The notes under the pieces were generated by a model. That model was not told the origin of the DNA and did no database searches. It worked only from the letters and a program-made list of their open reading frames with translations. Position numbers and translations under genes: made by a program. A stretch of DNA of 8,118 nt from NCBI GenBank assembly GCA_029861795.1, contig JAOTYS010000204.1:1-8118 (forward strand). The letters are read 5' to 3'. The stretch comes from Gammaproteobacteria bacterium. Lineage in GTDB: Bacteria; Pseudomonadota; Gammaproteobacteria; Arenicellales; JAOTYS01. Positions 1-5,156 of the stretch are shown piece by piece; positions within the stretch are counted from its first letter, which is position 1, and every line of letters begins with the position of its first letter.

Positions 1-52
1 AGCAAACTTGCTGAGGCTCTATTCCACTATTCTAAAAAATGGCGATGTGTGA
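1..52 (+). CDS. 3' end of an upstream gene (partial)
   Basis: The second frame is open from the window edge to a TGA at 50-52 and reads ANLLRLYSTILKNGDV. This amphipathic tail resembles the C-terminal helix of many GT4-type glycosyltransferases, but 16 residues cannot identify a family. If real, it overlaps the ATG at 39 by 14 bases, the same overlap as between the two glycosyltransferase genes downstream, which fits the packing style of this operon. The first frame is also open through the edge (to about 195), so the choice of frame is an inference. Confidence 0.4.
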   Translation, partial: ANLLRLYSTILKNGDV

Positions 53-1181
53 GACACCGATCCGCTTCCAGGTTTCTAAACCGGTGCTTGCCGGAAGGGA
101 AAAAGAATACATACTCGATGCGCTTCAAACCGGTTGGATCTCTGGTTCTGGATATTATGTGGATCGCTTCGAGGAAGAGGTCTCATCGTTCCTGAATATC
201 AGCGACGGGATTGCTGTCAGTAATGGGACGGTAGCATTACATCTCGCCTGTCTGGGCATGGACTTGGGGCCTGGAATGGATGTAATAGTCCCGTCTCTAA
301 CCTATGTGGCGAGCGCTAACGCGGTCAGGTATTGCGGCGCAAATCCTGTTTTCGCCGATTGCGATCCGTACACGTGGAATGTAACGTGCGAGTCCATTGA
401 GGCCGTCTGGACAAAAAAAACCGTTGGCGTATTACTTGTCCACCTCTATGGTCTTCCTGCGCCAGTGCACGAGATCAGAGAATTGTGTCAACAGCGCAGC
501 GCCTGGTTGATAGAGGATTGTGCGGAAAGTTTTGGAGCGAAGATGGATGGTTGCTATGTGGGAGGATTTGGTGACATTTCTACGTTCAGTTTTTTTGCCA
601 ACAAGATTATATCGACCGGTGAAGGCGGAATGGTTTTCGTCAAGGACAAAGAGAGACGGGAATTTGTAAGGAAGCTTAAGGGGCAGGGCGTGGATCTGAA
701 CCGTCCGTACTGGCACACTGTTGTGGGATATAATTATCGTATGAGCAACGTTGTCGCTGCTATCGGTTTAGCGCAGATAGAGATGGCGGAATCTCATTTG
801 GCAGAGCGGCGCCGCATCGCACAACGCTATATACAAACTCTCAAGCTGTTGCATGAACACGGGTTGGTCAGGTTGCCTGTGGAGCCGTCAGGATACCACA
901 ATGTCCATTGGCTTTTCTCTTTGGTATTAGCATCAGGGACCGAAGCCGTACGCGACCGGGTGCGGCAAGAGTTGTTACGAACTTACGGCATCGAGACTCG
1001 ACCCTTTTTTGTACCGATGCATCGTCTTCCCATGTATTCGTCTGAGCATTCTTTTCCGCATGCGGACTTTATAAGTGACCGCGGAATCAATCTGCCAACG
1101 TACACTGGACTTAGTGATGCCGATATAGATGAAATCAGCGCTATTGTTTCCGATGTAGCTAAGCGAGAGATGGGCGCATGA
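39..1181 (+). CDS. DegT/DnrJ/EryC1/StrS-family PLP aminotransferase, GDP-perosamine-synthase type
   Basis: Predicted to transfer an amino group, usually from glutamate, to the 4-keto carbon of a nucleotide-linked 4-keto-6-deoxy sugar in the cytoplasm, giving a 4-amino-4,6-dideoxyhexose for the O-antigen. The 380 residues match the fold-type I family length (about 360-400). Visible landmarks are SNGTVALHLA (61-70, PLP phosphate site), VIVPSLTYVASANAV (82-96), VHLYGLP (134-140), IEDCAES (158-164; Asp160 should pair with the PLP ring nitrogen) and NKIISTGEGG (188-197) with Lys189 as the Schiff-base lysine. Asn before this Lys and the SLTYVASANAV string are typical of perosamine synthases; the related 3-dehydratase ColD has His instead of Lys. 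The start is uncertain: ATG at 39 and ATG at 45 are both possible and neither has a good ribosome binding site. The gene ends in an ATGA overlap with the next. An A8 run lies at 413-420. The exact sugar cannot be read from sequence. Confidence 0.93.
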   Translation: MAMCETPIRFQVSKPVLAGREKEYILDALQTGWISGSGYYVDRFEEEVSSFLNISDGIAVSNGTVALHLACLGMDLGPGMDVIVPSLTYVASANAVRYCGANPVFADCDPYTWNVTCESIEAVWTKKTVGVLLVHLYGLPAPVHEIRELCQQRSAWLIEDCAESFGAKMDGCYVGGFGDISTFSFFANKIISTGEGGMVFVKDKERREFVRKLKGQGVDLNRPYWHTVVGYNYRMSNVVAAIGLAQIEMAESHLAERRRIAQRYIQTLKLLHEHGLVRLPVEPSGYHNVHWLFSLVLASGTEAVRDRVRQELLRTYGIETRPFFVPMHRLPMYSSEHSFPHADFISDRGINLPTYTGLSDADIDEISAIVSDVAKREMGA

Positions 1182-2161
1182 ACGAGTTTGAGCGAAGCTT
1201 GGCATTCTTGCCTAGCCCGAGCGATATAGCAGCAGTGAAAGCGCTACCATCTGAACGCCTTCCAAAGATTTCCGTTGTTATACCTTCATTTAATCAAGCG
1301 AGGTTTCTACCCGAAACATTAGATAGCGTTTTAAGTCAGGATTATCCAAGAATTGAGGTATTTGTCTCCGATGGGGGTTCGACTGACGGGTCGGTACGCA
1401 TTCTGGAGGTGTATGCAAACAAGTACCGCGACGTTTTGCACTACGTCAGCGAGTTCGACGGCGGCCAGTATCACGGCGTAAATAAGGGCATTGAAGCTAC
1501 TAACGGAGGGCTAATTGCTTGGATCAACTCCGATGATATATATCTGCCGGGCACATTCTGGAAGGTTGTGACTTTTTTTCATTTCAACCGATGTGCCTTG
1601 GTAGCTTATGGTCGTAACCGGTATACGGATGAACATCTTGCCCCAAAGATGGATTATCCGGTTGACTGGAGCCCTGTATTGCGAGAACAGCAGCGACGCA
1701 TGATGCACTTCTGCCTCCCCCCCCAGCCATCACTGTTTTTTAGGCGAGCGGCGGTAGTCTTGGCGGGGAAACTGGCTTCACCAATCCTCGACTACGAGTT
1801 ATGGTTGCGATGGCAACAGGACATACAGTTCTATTTTATTGATGACTATCTTTCTGCTTCCCGTCTACATGCTGATGCAAAAACTATTCGTATGCGCAAT
1901 GAGCTCATTCACGGGATCTGCAAGGTCGTCCATGAGTATTACCACACTGTGCCGTATAGCTGGGCGTTAAGTCGCGCGTACAACGAAGCGAATGGTAGTA
2001 GCTGGGCCAGTGTTCATGCGCCACCAGTTACCCGATGGGTTAAATGGAAGGCTGGTTATTATTGGTTACTGTACAACTTTCGGTGGGCTCCACGGGTCAT
2101 GCTTGGCGCGCTTCGCACGTTTGTGCGTTCGGTGAGAGAGAGTCTGTATGGCCGCGTATAG
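1178..2161 (+). CDS. Family 2 (GT-A) glycosyltransferase
   Basis: A cytoplasmic inverting glycosyltransferase expected to add one sugar from an NDP-sugar to a lipid-linked repeat unit. After an unusual 30-residue N-terminal extension the GT-A core begins with ISVVIPSFNQARFLPETLDS (31-50), followed by DGGSTDGS (65-72), the EFDGGQYHGVNKG acceptor and nucleotide region (92-104) and the metal-binding SDD (118-120). QPS at 183-185 and DYELWLR at 205-211 are the second conserved block of this GT2 subfamily. The C-terminal ~90 residues are basic and aromatic and may lie on the membrane. The 327-residue length is normal. The start ATG overlaps the preceding stop (ATGA). The gene shares its architecture with the following gene, so the two look like old duplicates of different specificity. 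The run of eight C at 1717-1724 falls in the codons just before QPS. Donor and acceptor are unknown. Confidence 0.93.
   Translation: MNEFERSLAFLPSPSDIAAVKALPSERLPKISVVIPSFNQARFLPETLDSVLSQDYPRIEVFVSDGGSTDGSVRILEVYANKYRDVLHYVSEFDGGQYHGVNKGIEATNGGLIAWINSDDIYLPGTFWKVVTFFHFNRCALVAYGRNRYTDEHLAPKMDYPVDWSPVLREQQRRMMHFCLPPQPSLFFRRAAVVLAGKLASPILDYELWLRWQQDIQFYFIDDYLSASRLHADAKTIRMRNELIHGICKVVHEYYHTVPYSWALSRAYNEANGSSWASVHAPPVTRWVKWKAGYYWLLYNFRWAPRVMLGALRTFVRSVRESLYGRV
1717..1724 (+). repeat. C8 homopolymer inside the first glycosyltransferase gene
   Basis: Eight consecutive C residues encode the two prolines before the conserved QPS of the GT2 enzyme. In the form seen here the frame is intact. A gain or loss of one C would truncate the protein around residue 183, removing the second half of the catalytic domain. 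Poly-C tracts in glycosyltransferase genes are classic slipped-strand phase-variation sites in some bacteria, although usually at 8-12 or more units. This one is at the short end. Confidence 0.6.
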
Positions 2162-3176
2162 TCCTCAGGCTGATCAGGCGGGGCGGGCGCAAGACACAGG
2201 CTGGACCGGATTTTCGGTCGTAGTACCATGTTTGAACCATGCCCCTTTCATAGTTGAGACTTTGGATAGCCTACTGAATCAGGGCTATCCGAATCTCGAG
2301 ATCCTCGTTGTGGACGGGGGTTCTACTGATGGAACCATTGAGATTCTGCGAAGATATGGCGATAGGGTTCGCTGGATAAGCGAGGAAGACCATGGTCAGA
2401 GTGACGCATTGGCAAAAGGGTTCGCCATGACTAATAAGGAATGGCTTACTTGGCTAAATTCGGATGACAAACATGAAAAGAAGGTCCTGGAGCGGGTCCA
2501 CAACGTGATTAGTAGTAATCCTAGCGCAGACGTAATGGTCGGCCAAGGACACTATATAGACATGGAGGGCAACTACCTCAAGCCCTACCCCACTATAAGG
2601 GTGGGCCCAGATACAGACGTAGAAAATGAACTATTCGAAAGGGGGTATGTTGCCCAACCTTCGGTTTTTTTCAAGCGCACTGCATATGAAAGCGTGGGTG
2701 GCGTCGACCGCACGTTGCAATTTGCGATGGATTACGATCTATGGGTCAGATTGGCACGCAACGGATGTAATTTTGTGGGAGTAAAAAAGAATCTCTCCGG
2801 GAATCGCTGGTACGAGACAACAAAAACTGCATCTCAAGCTTTACCGCTGTTAGCCGAAGTAGTCAGGGTACAAACAAGGGAATACGGGCGTGTGTCGCCT
2901 TATTTCACCCAAGCTATCAGCGACCACCTATATCATGTCCTTCACTCGCGGCATCATGGCGACCAGCATCACATTTTATATCGGACAATATACTTCAAAT
3001 CTGTCTGGTTATGGCTGAATGCGCATCGACCGCTTTACTGTGTTTGGGGTTTTTTTACTCGCTCGATCGCTAAATCCGGTCCGATTGTGGGCGATAGGCT
3101 AACTATTCGGGACGTCGCAGGCTGCCTTTTGCGCGCAACGCAACAGAGGTTCAAAAATATCTTCAGCAAAGGCTAG
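2148..3176 (+). CDS. Family 2 (GT-A) glycosyltransferase, second tandem copy
   Basis: A second cytoplasmic GT2 enzyme for repeat-unit assembly. Its order of motifs is the same as in the preceding gene: FSVVVPCLNHAPFIVETLDS (22-41), VVDGGSTDGT (54-63), EEDHGQSDALAKG (79-91), metal-binding NSDD (104-107), QPSVFFKR (170-177) and DYDLWVRLA (195-203). EDHGQSDA with QPS and DYDLW is typical of GT2 enzymes in O-antigen and capsule loci. The C-terminal 100 residues are rich in His, Arg and aromatics and carry no family motif I can name. Length 342 is normal. The ATG lies inside the previous gene with a 14-base overlap. A GAGAGAGAG stretch at 2134-2142 can act as a ribosome binding site five bases ahead. 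The gene ends TAG, sharing its G with the next GTG. Substrate unknown. Confidence 0.93.
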   Translation: MAAYSPQADQAGRAQDTGWTGFSVVVPCLNHAPFIVETLDSLLNQGYPNLEILVVDGGSTDGTIEILRRYGDRVRWISEEDHGQSDALAKGFAMTNKEWLTWLNSDDKHEKKVLERVHNVISSNPSADVMVGQGHYIDMEGNYLKPYPTIRVGPDTDVENELFERGYVAQPSVFFKRTAYESVGGVDRTLQFAMDYDLWVRLARNGCNFVGVKKNLSGNRWYETTKTASQALPLLAEVVRVQTREYGRVSPYFTQAISDHLYHVLHSRHHGDQHHILYRTIYFKSVWLWLNAHRPLYCVWGFFTRSIAKSGPIVGDRLTIRDVAGCLLRATQQRFKNIFSKG

Positions 3177-3703
3177 TGGTGAGCGACAAGTCGGCATTAG
3201 AAATTCTACGCTTGACTCCACGGCTCACTAGAGCATTAGGGGAGCTTTTTAGGGAGATTCTTGAGCGCGGGGATGACAGATTTTTCAATCCGCATCCCTT
3301 CACCCAGGAGCAGGCAACAGCGATATGCACTTACGCAGGTCGTGACGAGTATTACGGAGTCGTTTCCGAAGATCGCATTGTAGGCTATGGTATGCTGCGC
3401 GGGTGGGATGAGGGTTATGAGATCCCGAGTCTGGGTATATACATTCGGGCGGAGGCGCGCGGTAGAGGACTCGGCGAGCTGCTTATGGGCCGTCTTCATA
3501 CAGCGGCGTCGGTCCGAGGGGCGACACGTATTAGGTTGAAAGTAGACCGACGCAATCATGTTGCCAGAAACATGTATGAGAAGCTCGGCTATACCTTTCG
3601 CACAAGAGAGGGTGAGCAGTTGGTGGGCTATTGCATGATATCACCCATGGGCACCGGGACCGACGGTCGAGAGACTAGGGATCGCGATTTTGGAGAGTTG
3701 TAG
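3176..3703 (+). CDS. GNAT-family N-acetyltransferase
   Basis: A GCN5-related acyl-CoA-dependent acetyltransferase of 175 residues, typical for a single-domain enzyme. The acetyl-CoA pyrophosphate loop (motif A) is SLGIYIRAEARGRGLGELLM at 85-104, with RGRGLG at 95-100. Motif B is NHVARNMYEKLGY (127-139), with Tyr134 in the place of the usual general acid. The preceding GYGMLRGWDEGYEIPS (70-85) marks the substrate-side strands. Beside a perosamine-type aminotransferase, the natural guess is acylation of the new 4-amino group on the nucleotide sugar, as WecD (also a GNAT) does for TDP-fucosamine. That is inference from context. There are two in-frame GTG starts, at 3176 and 3179. An AAAGG at 3168-3172 is better spaced for the second (6 bases against 3), so the protein may begin one residue later. 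The last ~18 residues are charged and probably disordered. Confidence 0.9.
   Translation: MVSDKSALEILRLTPRLTRALGELFREILERGDDRFFNPHPFTQEQATAICTYAGRDEYYGVVSEDRIVGYGMLRGWDEGYEIPSLGIYIRAEARGRGLGELLMGRLHTAASVRGATRIRLKVDRRNHVARNMYEKLGYTFRTREGEQLVGYCMISPMGTGTDGRETRDRDFGEL
3692..3697 (+). promoter_or_regulatory. Ribosome binding site for the GTG start at 3703
   Basis: GGAGAG stands five bases before the GTG at 3703. This supports the GTG as the real start of the truncated sulfatase-like gene even though it overlaps the GNAT stop codon by one base (TAGTG). Confidence 0.6.
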
Positions 3704-5145
3704 TGCGTATAGGCGCATTGCAGAAACGCAAGTTGTTCGCGAAGACTCGGCAATATCTCGAATGGCAGGGTAGATACAGCGCATCCGCCATCGCGTTGGC
3801 GGTTATTCTGACTGTCATTTATCCGATCCAGATTTATCTTGGGAATCCTACATATTTTATAGAGAATTTCTCCGACTTACTACCTGGCTTGATTGTAATA
3901 TGCTTAGTATGTACAGCGCCTGTTGTACTCCTTGGTTTGGTGTTTCCACAGAGAGTACGTGCATTGCTGGCATTCATTCTTCTCGCCTTATCGTACGTCG
4001 TGCTCATAAACGGTGAGATTCTCATAGAAACAAGGGACTCATTGCTAGATGGCTCGCTTCGGGTAATTAGATACTCGGCGAGTGAAGCGATCATCTATGC
4101 GTGCGCCCTCGTGGCACCATTTATATTATTTTACATGGCACGACGCTTGGTTATTAGGAACATTATTTTTATCGCGAGCGCGGCTGTTTTGACAGCATCG
4201 GCAATTGCGTTGATAACGTTTATTTCTGTCGAGAGAGCGAGTATTCCGCGCACTGAACCGGACCCGATGAGATTGACAGATGTTACCGGTCTTTCTAAGA
4301 ATGAGAATGTCATCCATATTATGTTGGACTCGCTTCAGGGAGATGTCCTGCTCAGGATTTTGAATTCAGACCGTTTATTGAGATCAAAATTTGATGGTTT
4401 CGAGCTCTTTATAGACAATGCAGGCTATTCGAATTGGACTGCAACTTCGTTTATGTCGATTTTCACTGGGCAGAACTTTTATTCGCAGGATTTTGATCCA
4501 GTGTCACCGTGGCGCACGGCAAGGAGGCGGCTGCAGGATAACTTTCTTAGAGCTCTCGAGAACGGCGGAATTGAAGTCACGTTTCTAAGTCCAGCACGGT
4601 CCCTATGCGATGGATTAAAGATCCGACAATGCGATGAGACCAACCGAATTCTATCGAATCAGACAGAAATAAAAGTAGTTATTGGCTTTTTATTTGGTGG
4701 AGAGATTTCAATAAGTGACCGTCATGTTGAGCTACTCGATGCAACGATCTTTCGGGTGACGCCTGTGTTTCTTATCGAACACGTTTATAACAACGGCCGA
4801 TACGTTTTTTCAGGACTCTGGTCAAGTGTGGTGAAAGGTCGCCTGAGGAGTGGGGATACTCTAGACGTTGCCATGTCAGAGAGAGCACTGGAAGAATTCC
4901 CAGCCAATCTAGGCTTGTTCCGGAGGCTCTATAACTCGAAAAAGGCATTTGATCGATTTTTTGACAAGTTACACTTGGCGGGCGATAAAACAAAGTACGT
5001 TTTTATACATTTTTATCCACCACACCGACCCTTCATTTTTCGGCGGGACTGCGGGCTCATCCCAATTGAAAAAGGGGAGGTTAGCAGTCGTATGGGGAGT
5101 TTGGACCCGCACTTGTACGAGGAACAGGCGCGTTGGTGCCTGTAG
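3703..5145 (+). CDS. Truncated membrane-bound sulfatase-like (alkaline phosphatase superfamily) protein
   Basis: An inner-membrane protein with a periplasmic alkaline-phosphatase-superfamily domain that is cut short. Five hydrophobic segments lie at about 28-46, 59-80, 86-104, 128-147 and 151-175. The catalytic domain follows: HIMLDSLQGD (205-214, metal ligand Asp209), FDGFELF (230-236), TATSFMSIFTG (246-256) with Thr246 at the nucleophile position, and FIHFYPPHRPF (434-444) with His436 and His441. It ends at residue 480, WCL-stop, before the SDHG block that supplies the remaining Asp/His metal ligands. It aligns with residue ~410 of the 737-residue homologue encoded next, so about 330 residues are missing and the enzyme is probably inactive. 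Removing a base after the stop does not restore a homologous frame, so this is not a simple frameshift. GC is low: single 60-base lines counted by hand gave 35-47%. The GTG start overlaps the GNAT stop and has a GGAGAG site. The product may be a dead remnant. Confidence 0.85.
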   Translation: MRIGALQKRKLFAKTRQYLEWQGRYSASAIALAVILTVIYPIQIYLGNPTYFIENFSDLLPGLIVICLVCTAPVVLLGLVFPQRVRALLAFILLALSYVVLINGEILIETRDSLLDGSLRVIRYSASEAIIYACALVAPFILFYMARRLVIRNIIFIASAAVLTASAIALITFISVERASIPRTEPDPMRLTDVTGLSKNENVIHIMLDSLQGDVLLRILNSDRLLRSKFDGFELFIDNAGYSNWTATSFMSIFTGQNFYSQDFDPVSPWRTARRRLQDNFLRALENGGIEVTFLSPARSLCDGLKIRQCDETNRILSNQTEIKVVIGFLFGGEISISDRHVELLDATIFRVTPVFLIEHVYNNGRYVFSGLWSSVVKGRLRSGDTLDVAMSERALEEFPANLGLFRRLYNSKKAFDRFFDKLHLAGDKTKYVFIHFYPPHRPFIFRRDCGLIPIEKGEVSSRMGSLDPHLYEEQARWCL

Positions 5146-5156
5146 AGATAGCGATG
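5128..5156. other. Probable recombination junction between two sulfatase-like genes
   Basis: The upstream family member loses homology at its stop (5143-5145) and the downstream member starts within eight bases. By hand count GC rises from 35% in 4981-5040 to 65% in 5281-5340. No inverted repeat or target-site duplication is evident, so a homologous or illegitimate exchange or a deletion is more likely than an insertion sequence. The exact breakpoint cannot be fixed from one sequence. Confidence 0.5.

Noticed and set aside
1750..1761. GGCGGTAG resembling the start of the ops/JUMPstart element that recruits RfaH
   Set aside because: It lies inside the first GT2 coding sequence, the rest of the element differs (TCTT instead of CGTG), and such elements belong in operon leaders.
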